Assembly (NCBI GenBank): GCA_033980235.1
Contig: CM067066.1
Location: forward strand, 33,829,180 to 33,893,179
Reading direction: 5' to 3'
DNA from: Diadema setosum
Taxonomy: Eukaryota > Echinodermata > Echinoidea > Diadematoida > Diadematidae
Length of the DNA stretch: 64,000 nucleotides
Shown here: positions 1 through 11,990 of the stretch, piece after piece
How the letters are laid out: the number at the start of each line of letters is the position of its first letter
Numbering within the stretch: position 1 is the stretch's first letter
The notes under the pieces: model-generated
Database searches by the model: none
The model's input: the letters and a program-made list of their open reading frames with translations, nothing else
What the model was told of the DNA's origin: nothing
Made by a program: the position numbers and the translations under genes

Positions 1-142
1 TGATCATTATATTACACTTCCCCTCTTTGCCTCTCCGTGTCAAAAAAAAAAAAAGTACGTGTACCAGCGATCGTCACTTTGGTTTCAGACACATTCTTAA
101 TTCTATAAAGTAGCTCCGTGATACTAGCATCATGAGACTTAA

Positions 143-525
143 AGGGTGTGTACAGTTCTGGTCGAGGTGAGGAATTAGCTTTTAACGTTTAGCGAGATAT
201 TCAGAAACCACTCTATGAGATGTCAAAGAGCATGCAGTTCTAAGGGGTATCAAAAGTTTATTCGATGAAAATCGGTTTTGAAATGGCTGAGATATCCAAA
301 AACAAGGTGAAACAAAGAGATCCTAATAAAGTTGTGGCATGTCGCCTTTTATTATTAGCACTTTTTTGGATATCTCAGCCATTTGAAAACCAATTTTCAT
401 CAAATAAATGTTGAATCCTTCTTAAAATTACATGCTCTTTCATATTTCATAAGAGGCTTTTCATTATCTCACTTAGGAATGTTCAAAACACGAATCCCCA
501 CCTCAACCAGTACTGTACAGTCCCT
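143..525. mobile_element. Palindromic MITE flanked by TTAA
   Basis: The element is an imperfect inverted repeat over almost its whole length of 383 bp. The left arm with TGAAATGGCTGAGATATCC (about 280-298) pairs with GGATATCTCAGCCATTT at about 368-384. The ends AGGG...CCCT are flanked by TTAA at 139-142 and 526-529, which could be a target-site duplication. It has no coding capacity, so it is a non-autonomous element. TTAA duplication is characteristic of the piggyBac superfamily, but the superfamily is not proven here. Confidence 0.75.
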
Positions 526-699
526 TTAAAATGAACTAAACAGATAAGACGACCACTATCGAATAAATACCTATTGATTGAAATGTTCAAACAAGATTAT
601 TTTGAAATATGGGGTTTCTGTTGCCATCACTTCGATATATATACAATGTATATATTTCAAAGCAATGCTCAAACAAGTTTTTTTTGGTTGGAGATTTTC

Positions 700-1065
700 T
701 TTTGTCAAACGATCGTTTTGTATGATACCACATGATCAGTCTATACCTCAGTAATTCTTATTGCTTCCGAGCAACAATTTATATTGGTTGTACCTGCCCT
801 GTTATAGACTCGCATGAAGTATTTTCCTTACTCTGTCATTGTCTCGTGTCTTTTACATGTGTAATGTATTTTTTATCCGTACTGATGTACTGTATTGTTT
901 CTTGGTCAGCTAAATAATAAATGATGATCATGATGATGATGATGATGATGAAAATGATAATAATAATAACAATAATAATAATGATAATAATCATAATCAT
1001 AATCATAATCATAATCGTTATCGTAATAATAATAATGAAAATGACGATAATAGTAATAATGTCTG
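700..1065 (+). repeat. Possible LINE 3' tail running into an imperfect ATG/ATA microsatellite
   Basis: A T-rich untranslated-looking stretch ends GTCAGCTAAATAATAAATG and runs directly into imperfect ATG and ATA trinucleotides (917-1065). A simple-repeat tail after a short AATAAA-like end is typical of non-LTR retrotransposon 3' ends. The 61-aa frame at 921-1106 is only repeat translation. Confidence 0.35.
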
Positions 1066-2214
1066 ATGCTGTTATTCTGACCTCATCACTGACGCCAACT
1101 ACTTAGATTATGAAATGATTACCCGAACATTGCCATAATTTCCATTATTGTACCTGGTGGGTCAAGAGGGACTTAATGGGAACAGCAGTTTGTGAAGGGA
1201 GCGTATGCTCCCGGTATGGGGATGGAACCTGGAATCTCTTGTTTCAGAGTCCGGCGTCTCTACCGCCCTGCCGCAAAATCATGCTTTCACAACAATGTCC
1301 ACATTATAGCGACGATCACAAGAGCGGTGACACGGATTTGTCCCTTGAGTCACAAGCCAAAATGATTACCAGCAGATATCAAAATGTAATCATCTGGCCG
1401 CATTCTTGGGTTTGACTTAGGCTTTCTTGTTTTGCTTGTTTGTTTGCTTGTTTGTTTGTAGTTTTGTTATTATGTAAGACCTTTTGGTAATCTAAAAGTC
1501 ACTTGTGTAGACTATAATCCTAATATCTAATAAGATAGAAAGCACATAAAGATACCGTCTTGTATTTGGACTAACTTTTGTCAAGAAATTCTAACTTTTT
1601 CATGACTTTCATGCCCGTATATCATATTCCAAACCCAGTCACTTGCCAGTCATTATCTGATTGGTGAAACTTGGAAACTGCTACGGGCACAGGACAAAAA
1701 CAGGAGAAAAAAATATATACCATCTAAACAAAGTGTGGATGCATCTGCTCGTATATTCTTACTTCGAATTCTAGTAAAAGAGTAAGCAGGCAACTTATTT
1801 CGCGGGTACCGCGCATAAAATCGCGCATCTTTTCATAGAGTCAGAAGAACGTACGATATACAGCCGTATTTTGACATTACTGCCGTTGGTTGCCCTGATG
1901 TAAAACAAAGCATTTTCGCCTGAAGACGACTGATGGCTTACACATTGTGCATTTTAACGAAGAGTTAAGCGCCTTAATTTCACTTTATTTTGCCTCAGGT
2001 CCAAATGTAACGTGACTTGAATACCTATATCGATGAAAGTTTCGGGGAAAACTGGGGAGAGGTGTATTTAATAGGGAATAACTGACTTTGAAGTTCCTTT
2101 CGCATCATTCTCCGGATGTTATGGTATCCTGGGGAGATCATCGTTTTTATTCAAACAGCCTCTTCATTGCGATAACATCAAGCTCTCATTTAATATAAAC
2201 TCTTTGCTTTAGCT

Positions 2215-2470
2215 ATGCAGTTAGATGTCATAGTACCATTTGTTACTATTTTCTCCGCTCGTTTTATGTTCTTTCTCATGTCGTGTTTTATGCTCTCACA
2301 TACCGATTGTTCGTTAACTGTATACCATTATTTATTTTCGTTTTGTTCTTCTTTTATTGTGTGCACACGTAATGACATTGTAATGTATATCAACGCAGGA
2401 CTCCCTTGTAAAGCAGGCCTTTGGGGCTCTGACTGGGACTACCCTGCTTTCAAAGAAGACCTAATAGACT
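2215..2470 (+). mobile_element. CR1/L2-like LINE 3' end fragment
   Basis: A T-rich UTR-like stretch is followed by GGACTCCCTTGTAAAGCAGG and CTGACTGGGACTACCCTG. This resembles the known CR1/L2 3' end pattern of a short stem (GCAGG...CCTGC) with the words GGCTCCCTTG and TGGGACTACC. The 85-aa frame here is not a gene. No reverse transcriptase domain is present, so it is a 5'-truncated copy. Confidence 0.5.
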
Positions 2471-3351
2471 GATTAATCGTCGTTGAGCCATTCTGAACGA
2501 TGTCCTTTACAGAATATATATAGTTATTTACAATCGTAACTGCGATGGATTAACATGCTCTTATTCTTCATCCGTTGTTCAAGATTTACTTGCGTGTTCT
2601 GACAAGCTGCGAAAAAAAATGACCCTCCCGTTCACCTCCTCGTCACGCCCACCGGTAGCACCGAGATCGTAATGTTATGATCTTAGTTCTGTGTCACCGT
2701 CATTGTCGTTACCATTCTGTAGTCGTCCGACAACAGCCATCTTTAATTAACGCGCATTACACGCATAAGTAGTCTTCACTAGTCTATGAATTCGGTGCAC
2801 GCAACCAAGTGAATGTCGCCGAGGAGAGATGAACGTTGATCAACATTCATCGACAGTGATCTATGTTCCCTTGATTCGACTTTTATTTTAAGGAGAAACA
2901 AAACAGGGAGGAGTGAATGAATGCATAATCATTCATGGTTGACTTCATCCGCGGATCACAGGACTGATTTAGGAGGCTCGTCTGTGTGATATGCATCGTA
3001 TGGCAATTCAGTGAAAAGCATCTACAGCAATGTCTTAATGTACGTATAACATGCAGCGCGAAAGACAAAGCAGAGTGGAAGATTACGTAATAGAGCCAGA
3101 TGTCTCACCGACGACTGAATCACACTGCCTCCTTCATCGTTTTGACTTTTATTCGCATAAAATTCAGCGATGATGGAAGCTTCATGATTGTCGTCCCTTA
3201 TTTTGTTGTAAGCAGCAGACGTGCAAACAGATCCACCGCACCCGGTTTTTAAGGCGGTTGCCATGACAATTACATTTGCATTGACGTCACAGCTGGCGGG
3301 CAGGCATCTAACAATGCAAGGAGCCTCGAGATCAGCACGAGGAGGCAAGAT

Positions 3352-3500
3352 ATAGAAAGGTGAGGGAGAGAGGAGAAGAGAGAGGGCAAGAGAGAGAGGG
3401 GGAGAGAGGGAGAGTGGGGGAGTGGAAAGAAAAGAGGGGGAGAGAGAACGAATGCGGGAAAGAAGGCGAGGGGTGGGGGAAAAGGGAAAAAGAAGAAAGA
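3352..3500 (+). repeat. GA-rich polypurine tract
   Basis: About 150 bp of nearly uninterrupted purines (GAGAGA, GGGAGAG) on the plus strand. It explains the serine/proline/leucine-rich minus-strand frame at 3022-3609, which is not a gene. Confidence 0.85.
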
Positions 3501-4035
3501 GGATGTTCAATGGAAACCGAGAGAGGACAGTAAAACAGATTACAGAGGGGAATATTATTTTCTTGTGTATGTGTGTTGTGTGTGAATGTGAGTGTATGTG
3601 TGTGTGCATGTGTGTATGTGTAGCTGTTCCTGCGTATTTACAGGAGAGTGTGTGCTAATGAAATGGATGGTCCAGGAAATTTAGCATTCTCAGGCAACGG
3701 TTTTGCAGATCAAATAGTAAGGGATAAAATTCGGTGTTTAAGTCATTTTCCCGTACACTGTTGTAACTATATAACTCTATTCCAAATGTTTTACGAAATT
3801 GACGCCTTCCTGACGTGTTAATTATAAAATGTGCCCACGAAAAGAGTAGATAGGTAGATAGATATAAGATAAATAGATAGATATGTATATAGATTGATCG
3901 ATAAACTGATTAGTAGATTAATATATTAGATAGATATGAGAGTAATACCAGTACATGTATTTGCCATCAAAGTAAACGGAAATTGCACATCCATGAAGCT
4001 AAATATACACGATATATATCTTTCTTTCTCTTTTA

Positions 4036-4040
<5 letters not shown>

Positions 4041-4094
<54 letters not shown>
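4041..4094. repeat. (TA)27 microsatellite
   Basis: Uninterrupted TA dinucleotides followed by a purine-rich block at 4140-4250. Confidence 0.95.
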
Positions 4095-4099
<5 letters not shown>

Positions 4100-6719
4100 T
4101 GAAATATATTCATGTATTGAGCTATACAGCAAGAAAAACAAGATTCAAAGACAAATAGATAAAGAGAGAGAAGGGAATAGATGGAGGGAGAGACGGGGAG
4201 AGAGAGAGGACAAGAAAGGAGGGTATGGAGAGGGAGGGAGAGAGCGCCATTCAATGTCGTCGTCAGCCCGGGATGCGTGGGTGTTTAATGGTACCCTGGT
4301 TCTGGTTGCGTAGCAGCACGTCCTGACTGTGTCTACCTCATCTGTTTTAGTTCTCGAGGAGAAGACCCAGGTATCTTCTAGCTTTACCGTTCACAAGGTC
4401 GCTAAAGGCCTTGTGCCAGGACGAGAAGAATAGGTGAGATTTACCCGCTCGTTTTGACGTAACTCGGCGAGACCCGAACATTCTCCGTCACCTTACAACA
4501 CTCCATGTGCGCTATATGCACACGATATATAGGAGATAGTACTTTCTGTAACACGGTTTCCATTCATGCACGACCAAGAGGATAACTCCGAGGAATACAT
4601 ATACACTGCTTGAAGCTTTAATGAACTCTGGGCATCATTAAATGCGCAATGCTTTCATTGCAAGAGCTAACCATTATCTTAATAACACCCTGCATTTTAA
4701 AATCGTGGCATCGTACCGATGTGTGATTACACGATAGGTTAATGAGACCAAATAAAGGCCATTTTTAGTTTCAAACAGAGCGTATTTTGTCAGGGGATCA
4801 ATTAAACTATAGAAAACATAGATGGTGTCACAAATTTTACATCGCATGATTGTTTTTCCTCCCTCTTCATCATTCATGGAGAAGTCACCAACAGAGGGAT
4901 TAATAATGATGTGTCATAGGAAGGGTCAGAGGTCAAACATCACTGACTCAACACGTCGCTTTTGGTCATGTCATAGGATATACAGAACATAACTTTTATA
5001 TAGACATTTTATGAGTCATATGAGGCCCTATAACATGAAAAATTGTGTTAATTTCCGTAGGATTAAAACTGGGTTCTATAAACATGCAGAATGTTCAAAT
5101 CTAACCCTGATATACCTACCACTCCGTGAAACTCATTCACACCGTAACATATATAGGATTAAAACGGAGTTCTAAACAATGAGGGTGAGGCATACAGGAT
5201 TTACCATTAAGTTCTCTTCTTGAAGTTGATGTTAATCAGAGAATCTCAATACTATAAACAAAGGCACCCTGACGGCTGGCTCGCCAGAGAATAACCCGCG
5301 TGTCTGAATGAATGTGAAATTGCCGTCTGCGATGGGAAACTATATAATACGTGTGTTTTTACAAATCTATGAACAGTTTATTGCATTTTTCTGCGGACGA
5401 GTGTAGAAAGTGAGTTATCATGCTGAGGTAGAAAGAAAAAAAAATGAATTCACGAGTCTGTTTTTTTTTTTTTAAATCATTGTCATGTAATATGGTGTAT
5501 TATCATGAAGACTGGAGAGGGAAGGAAATTGGGGGGGGGGGGGGGGTTAGCCGTGAGGAGAACAATGTAGATTATGTAGGGGGAATTATCATAACAAACA
5601 TAAGCCCTCGAAATGCTGAGAATATTCAAAGCGGTTTCAAAGTGCGCACAATAATATTCACATTTTATCTTCCCGCGCTATGAACGCGTGGTGATCCGCA
5701 TTCTGCACGTCGTCCGTGTGACGGACGCGCGGTAAAAGATTACGACGTTCAGCTGCACCATATGACCCGCGTCACGTTCACGGCAGTTTAGCGACAACTC
5801 CCTGTATACACCCCTCCAGCGGCGGCAATGCAGTTATGATTGACACAAACGACGCTGGCAAAAGTGCTATGGGTGCTTCGATATGAGACGAGTTTTGTTT
5901 GGCAGGTATTGTTGTTGTTTAAAGAAAGAAATCAAACAATATCTTATTCTGTGAAGCCCTATGTTGCATACAAAATGTTGAACATAACGAAGTGTATAAT
6001 ATACAGGCATTGCCGTTGTCGGGGGGGGGGGGGCAAAATACTAATTGTTCACGTTTCATTTTTTTTTCATACATATCTCATGATGGAATCGATGGTTTAT
6101 GATTCCACTCGGTATGTATATCTGGTATCGCCTTATGACTGGGATTAACAGGTGATTTCAAAATTTATACACGACTTGTGTACTTACAAAATAATACTCA
6201 AAGAGAGACAATTTTTTATGAAACACTCACGCAAGGTTCAATAATTTGTGAGATCAGTTGATAATATATAACTTTCCAGGCATTTTAATTGTTACTTGTG
6301 CTGTATTGCGCTGTTTTCTGATGCTGAATAATATCGAATATTATATAGATGAATTACAGCACGTCGAGCCAAGAGCCATAGGACATTATACCATTACTTT
6401 GTGTTTTCAGTCTGGAATGATGTCATTTTTAGGAGAGTGTTTAATGAACCGGTTTCTGAATATAATGTCGAAAACCCTTCGACGCTACGTCGTTGATATC
6501 CATAAATAAGGTTTCACACTTTACTATATGGCGTGTAAGACGACGAAGCATTGACTATACTTGAAAGCATTTCTTTTGCTTTTGCCACTACACGCCTCCC
6601 CCCCCCCCCAATCCACCGTTACACATTGTAGGTTATGACATGATAAGAACGTAACTATTTGCAGGAATATTTACAATAATCAACAAACTATAACCATTTA
6701 TGTTAACAAAGACACTACC

Positions 6720-6794
6720 GGTAACCAGGGATAGCCTGTTGGTAGTGTCGCTGCCCGGAAAGCAGTAGATGACAGGTTCGAGTCCCGTGGTTCC
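6720..6794 (+). repeat. tRNA-like sequence (degenerate tRNA or SINE head)
   Basis: 75 nt with an A-box-like TAGCCTGTTGGTAG and a perfect B box GGTTCGAGTCC (6775-6785), followed directly by an oligo-T run that could stop RNA polymerase III. The ends can pair as GG(T)AACCA with TGGTTCC only if one base is bulged, and the cloverleaf arms are imperfect, so a functional tRNA is unlikely. A 9-bp inverted repeat (6711-6719 with 6741-6749) overlaps its 5' end. Confidence 0.5.
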
Positions 6795-7319
6795 TTTTTT
6801 TTCGACATGTTTGTAATCAAATTACAGATCAGCAGTTGCGATCTTACAAACATTATGTTGTAGAGGGAGACAAATTGAAGAAAATTTCACACCTCAAAGA
6901 CAATGTATGTCAAAGGTTGGCAATTGTTTTACATCGCCAAGCTTTCAAACCTGTTGCGATGTGAATTAGTGTTACTTCAGGAATGAAGCGGAGTGATGCC
7001 TGCCCCAAGTAATTTATATCATGTGCTAATTCCTGTACATTCTACTTGGGCTTTCATGATAACGTCCCGTTGAATATCGCAAGGACAATTTTCTTCTGTC
7101 AAACGGGAAAACAAACACAATACACTGGCAATCTTCCATTCCAATATATTTCATTATGTAAAAATCCTGAGTGAAAACTCCCACTAGTCCTGTCTGCTCA
7201 TTTTATACGTAGGCCCTACTTGCTATTTAACTTGGAAAGAAAAAAAAAAGCCAACGACCTGAAAATGACATCTCACAGTAATAATTATGATGGCGTTAAT
7301 GTCACATCCGAACAGAGAT

Positions 7320-7860
7320 GTCAAAGGCGCTAGCCGGACGTACAACTGATGGATAAATCTGTCACGCCCCCTCCCTCCATTTCCCCATGATCTGCCTCCC
7401 GATGCCCCGCTATCAGGTGCTACGCTGTACTTTGCGGCGCCACCCCGAGCGCGATCACGCGAGAGGGTCGCAAACCCACCTGTACCATCTGAGGTAACAG
7501 CGACGCTCTCCTCCCCCGCTCGCTCTGCGCTGACAATCTAATTATTGCCCTCACTACAACAACATCATGCAGCCCCCCTTACACCGTGTGCGTCCGTGCT
7601 CTGTCAGATGTAATAATATGCAGCGCTGACTTCTCTCGCAGTTGGCCTACCCGATAAAAAGCGCGCACGCTCTAGAATCCACCATCACGACCATTGTAAT
7701 GGACGGCTAAATAAAGAGACAATTAACAGTCCGGGTTATGGACGGAGTGACTAGATCCCACTTTCGTCCATTAATACTGGGTGCAGTCACTAACAACACA
7801 CTCCACAAAGCAATTAGCGTCATTATGCATGTTAGTCGATCATCCTCCAGCAAAAGCTGT
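7320..7860. promoter_or_regulatory. CpG-rich, repeat-free block with homeodomain-type sites
   Basis: This block lacks microsatellites and is rich in CpG (GCGGCGCCACCCCGAGCG region) within an AT-rich surrounding. Its 3' half contains CTAATTATTG, CAATTAACAG and CAATTAGCG, which resemble homeodomain sites. It could be an enhancer or a promoter of an unseen neighbour. The call rests on composition only. Confidence 0.3.
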
Positions 7861-8373
7861 AATACTCAAACAAATTTGTAACAACAAATAGTACGATTGA
7901 ACACATAAGGTTTCGAACAAAGAGTGGGTGGGCTGTCAGCTATATCGGGACGATTTTTGGGCGCTTGGAAATTTAATCCTTTATACAATTTCTCCGAAGT
8001 CTAAGCCTTTGGTGACGAATTGATTAAGTCTATGTAGTGCATACCCTTTATGTCAGACGATTATCTGCGTGGGTTAGAACACACAAGGCACATTGCTACT
8101 TTTGTGTTCGTTTGTTTGTTTGTTTAATATCTGAAGAGTATATGGATTCCGGTGTCGAAAGAGCTCACATCTAAAGTAGATCGAGACAGAAAAGTACTGG
8201 TAGAGTTATATTAAGTGGAACTAAGAATGCGTTGGTGAAGAGGGAGTGTAGGGTTCAAAATTCTAGGTTAAAAGTCCCGATTGTCTGATCAGGGAACGAG
8301 AACTGTTTCACGTGTTGCATTATGGGGGTGTATTCGTGTCCTTCTGTACAATTTTTATTCAGTGCTTGGAAAC

Positions 8374-8376
<3 letters not shown>

Positions 8377-8443
<67 letters not shown>
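8377..8443. repeat. (AT)33 microsatellite
   Basis: 67 bp of uninterrupted AT dinucleotides. It generates two tyrosine/isoleucine frames that are not genes. Confidence 0.95.
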
Positions 8444-8445
<2 letters not shown>

Positions 8446-8980
8446 AGAGGGAGATATCGCTGTTATTTCTTTAGTGTTGTTTGTTGTTGTTGCTGCGGCT
8501 GATGCGGCTGATGATTATAGAAGCAAGCAATATTCATGTATTAATTACTATGTTTCATTTGAAGTGAGTATATAGAGCACGCAAGCACGAAATTCTGGAA
8601 GAAAGACACTCTGTCTTGTGCGTGGGCTCTTCCGAGGTCTTCAAAATTTTTACCTACCTTAAAGGGGACCACCGGACTGATAAAGAAGGCTATTGTTTAT
8701 CATCTTTAATCTTTTTTTTTCTTTTCACTTGAAAGATATATGGCAATGAATTTCTATATAATGAGAAAACCAAGAATTATTTAATATTAAGGGCGTTTAC
8801 GGAATCTAGCGAGTATAATTCCGCGTACGCCTGTTTGTGCAGTTTAATGATACACGTATGTTCATATGGCTTATAAGCCAGTTCATGGTTCCACTTTGCG
8901 CATGAGCAGAAAGAAAAAGGTGTTTGGTACAATCAGGCATGTTGGTTTTTAAATTCACTGAGAAAAGCATCCGTGATGAA

Positions 8981-9020
8981 ATGATTATTCATGCAATCCT
9001 ATGATTATTCATGCAATCCT
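8981..9020. repeat. Exact 20-bp tandem duplication
   Basis: ATGATTATTCATGCAATCCT occurs twice, head to tail, with no mismatch, which suggests a recent duplication. Confidence 0.95.
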
Positions 9021-9161
9021 TAGAAAATGGTGCTTGCTATGATGTCCACACGACATCAAGCCTGGTATTGGGCAATATGAATGGAAAAACAGATTGTTGT
9101 TGCATTCAATAAAAAACAATGGAATGGATGCTTGCCGAAGTGTCGCTTACTGATGGACCAG

Positions 9162-9322
9162 GGCCCCATTTCATAAAAGATGCTAGGATAGCAACTCTTG
9201 GTGGAATGGCAACTTCCCACATAGCAGCAGCCAATCAGGATGTTGGATTCTTGTCGTTACCATGAAAATTGCGATTCCAGCAAGAGTTGCTAAAATATCA
9301 ACTTTTTTTTAATGAAATGGGG
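9162..9322. mobile_element. Short palindromic MITE, GGCCCCATTTCAT family, copy 1
   Basis: Termini GGCCCCATTTCATAAAA and the complementary AATGAAATGGGGC bound about 160 bp. Inside, GATAGCAACTCTTGGTGG and CCAGCAAGAGTTGCTAAAAT form a long subterminal inverted repeat. A second copy in inverse orientation is at 41531-41687. Confidence 0.8.
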
Positions 9323-11004
9323 CTCTGCATGGTCACCAGGTCTATGCTATACGCAAGTTCATTCTCTGTTTGAACATGAAATCCAGAAATTGTTACGTGA
9401 TTGTAACAGTTTTAAAGCCAGTCAGGTGCTTAACCAGCTGGGGAAAAAGAAATGTCATTTGCATCAGTGTGCAAACGAGTTAACTGTGAATTGGATTATT
9501 CCTTTTAAACCATCTGGTCGACTGATATATCGATAATAGAAAAGTATCGGCCCTCAGTATAGTTGCGACTGGGTGCATCATGCGATAACCAGCAATTGCA
9601 TTGGGTAATGTGTTTCTGCAGAGTGTTGTCTGCAGCAACAAAATGTGGTTCTTTTTGGAGTCTGTATGATTATAGGAAATCTTAGATGGAAGTACGGTTC
9701 TGATTATGTTTATGATCTGTGCGTCTGTCATCAAACAAACTCATGGCGTGACGTTACATTTAACCTCTGTTTAACGACAAAAATTTCAATGACATACATC
9801 CAATTTGAGATGGAAATGGCACCCCTACCGTTTGAATAATGAGAATCGAAAGTGGTCCTCCGACTTGAATTGGACTTACTACAGTAATTCATTTTAAATG
9901 TTTGGGACATCGTCACGTTTCCATGGGAACGGCGGCTTCTGATTTCTCCTTGTAAGCTTGCCTTCTGATATTTGATTTGTTTTATGTTTACAACTTCTCC
10001 TAGAAAACTGCATGCCATGGGTATCTGCGTGTGCGAGAGCTCCGTAGGTGTATAGCGAAATGATAAAATATTATGGTGCCTCTTTTCTGCACACAATGTG
10101 TTTCTCTAAATGGTTAAAGAAAAGTAAATGATGTCAATCTATATATCCTTTCACAAACTCTCAAGACGTTCGAGTCCCGGATATCTGTCTCAATATACAT
10201 ACATGTATCAAGATTACCTAGCTTTCTCTCCCTTGTAACAACTGTTATTAATTGCTGTTGAGGCTATACGGTTAAAGCCATGTACTGTTTACCATTGGGA
10301 GCAATGATTCAAAAAATGTTCGAGTTATCACATTTGATGAATATAATATGGTTAGCTGTATCACAGAACATCCTATCATGTACAAATTTTTCGATAAAGC
10401 CACAAATATATGGAGGTATCACTAATTTTCTCAATAAACCATAACTGTAGACGATTAACTCTAGAAACGATTTCAATAAAACTATTGTTCACATTTTGTA
10501 CATGTAAATCTATATGTATCAATAATTAACATTCATTATACTAATTAACATTTTTTCATTGGTTGCTTTTATCCCTAACTTACATTTTAGGACTATTTTG
10601 AAGCACTAGAGCTCGGTTGGTTTCTTTTTTTTCCATCTGCAAATGGTAAATACTGGCTTTAACATACAAACCTTTTTATAGGCTGGGTACGACTGTAAAG
10701 TAAAAGGAAATAAAAGAACCTAAAATGAACAATTTGCAAACACACACAAATACGGACTGTCCAGGCGCAGCCATAGCCAGCGTATTATGGGCCAACGATT
10801 TCATTCTTACTCGCTTCATGCGGCTGAAGAGCTGTGAATTATTTTCACATTCGTAACGTGTAATTACATACAATTTCCACAGGCTTATAAATGTTACTTT
10901 TTCCTCCAGCGAATGTCTACGCCAACATACACTGTAGTCGATGCAGGCATTTTCATGAAACCTTACTTACTTTTCGAGACTAAGGTGACGCAGGATATTA
11001 TAGA

Positions 11005-11494
11005 AATATACTTTGCCTTGATAGTTTCTCGTTAAAACTCGAAGTTAGGCAGGGTATTATTTTGTGTTATATTTTGGATCAAAAATCTAAACAAAAAAGG
11101 GGGAATGAGGCGAGAAGTCCTGTGGTGGATGCGATGTTGTGAAGAGATCCTTTAGTGGCCGCACGAAGCAGGACGCAATGTCATAATTACTTTGTGATAT
11201 TATGTAAAGTGACAGTACGAAACAGCGCGCAATGTGAGAATTGCTTTTTGGTGTCACATATTGTTTTGTAACATTTCATAAAGTGACCATACAAAGCAAC
11301 GCGCTGTATCACAGGTGTTTGTGATGTCACATTTGCTTTGTGACATCATTTCACAAATAGTGTACTATTTGGTAAATGTCGTAAAAAGGAGACGTCATTT
11401 CTTTTTCAAATAGTATATCATTATGTCAAACATGTCAACATTCTGAAATAATCAACGATACACATTATCACAGGAAGCTCCATGAACCAATCAC
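11005..11494 (+). repeat. Interspersed repeat with internal 73-bp-type units, copy A
   Basis: It shares with 60972-61585 the starting word ATATACTTTGCCTTG, the GGATCAAAAAT word, several diverged units with CGAAGCA.CGCGCAATGT and TTTGTGATGTCACA, and the ending CAAATAGTG.ACTATTTGG. No coding capacity is visible. Relation to any named family is unknown. Confidence 0.75.
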
Positions 11495-11958
11495 AATGAG
11501 ATTAAATATTTTGTACAAGAGATAAATCGCATTATTTCAGCATTGCTTGATTTGATGTACAGTGTGACGGCTGGCGACGAGCCTCATCACAATTTGATTA
11601 CATGACAGCATATACTGGTATATCTTTCTAGACAAGTCACATACATTCATCCTCTTGTGGCGAAAGGGAAAGACGAATTCACCATTTCTTATGACCTTGT
11701 GTTCGATGACAAACCAAGCATTAATATGCTCTGTAGATTTTACCCCGTTTGACCTTCACATACACCTTTCGTACTGAATATAATGTATTATCCTTTCCTC
11801 TGATTAAACATAATTTGACATTGCTTTTCACATATTATGTCTTTAAGTACAAGGAAATTAGTGAGTGTACGGGGTGGCTCTCCGTGATAGACACACACAC
11901 ACGAAAAACTGTCATAGAAACATGAGCGCGTACACACAGACGCAAACACAAAATTACT

Positions 11959-11986
<28 letters not shown>
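11959..11986. repeat. (CA)n microsatellite
   Basis: CA array followed by a TATATATATGTATATAC stretch. Confidence 0.9.

Positions 11987-11990
<4 letters not shown>

Noticed and set aside
3022..3609. 195-aa minus-strand frame, longest in the window
   Set aside because: Most of it is the complement of a GA-rich tract (Ser/Pro/Leu/Phe runs) and it has no domain, so it is not a gene.
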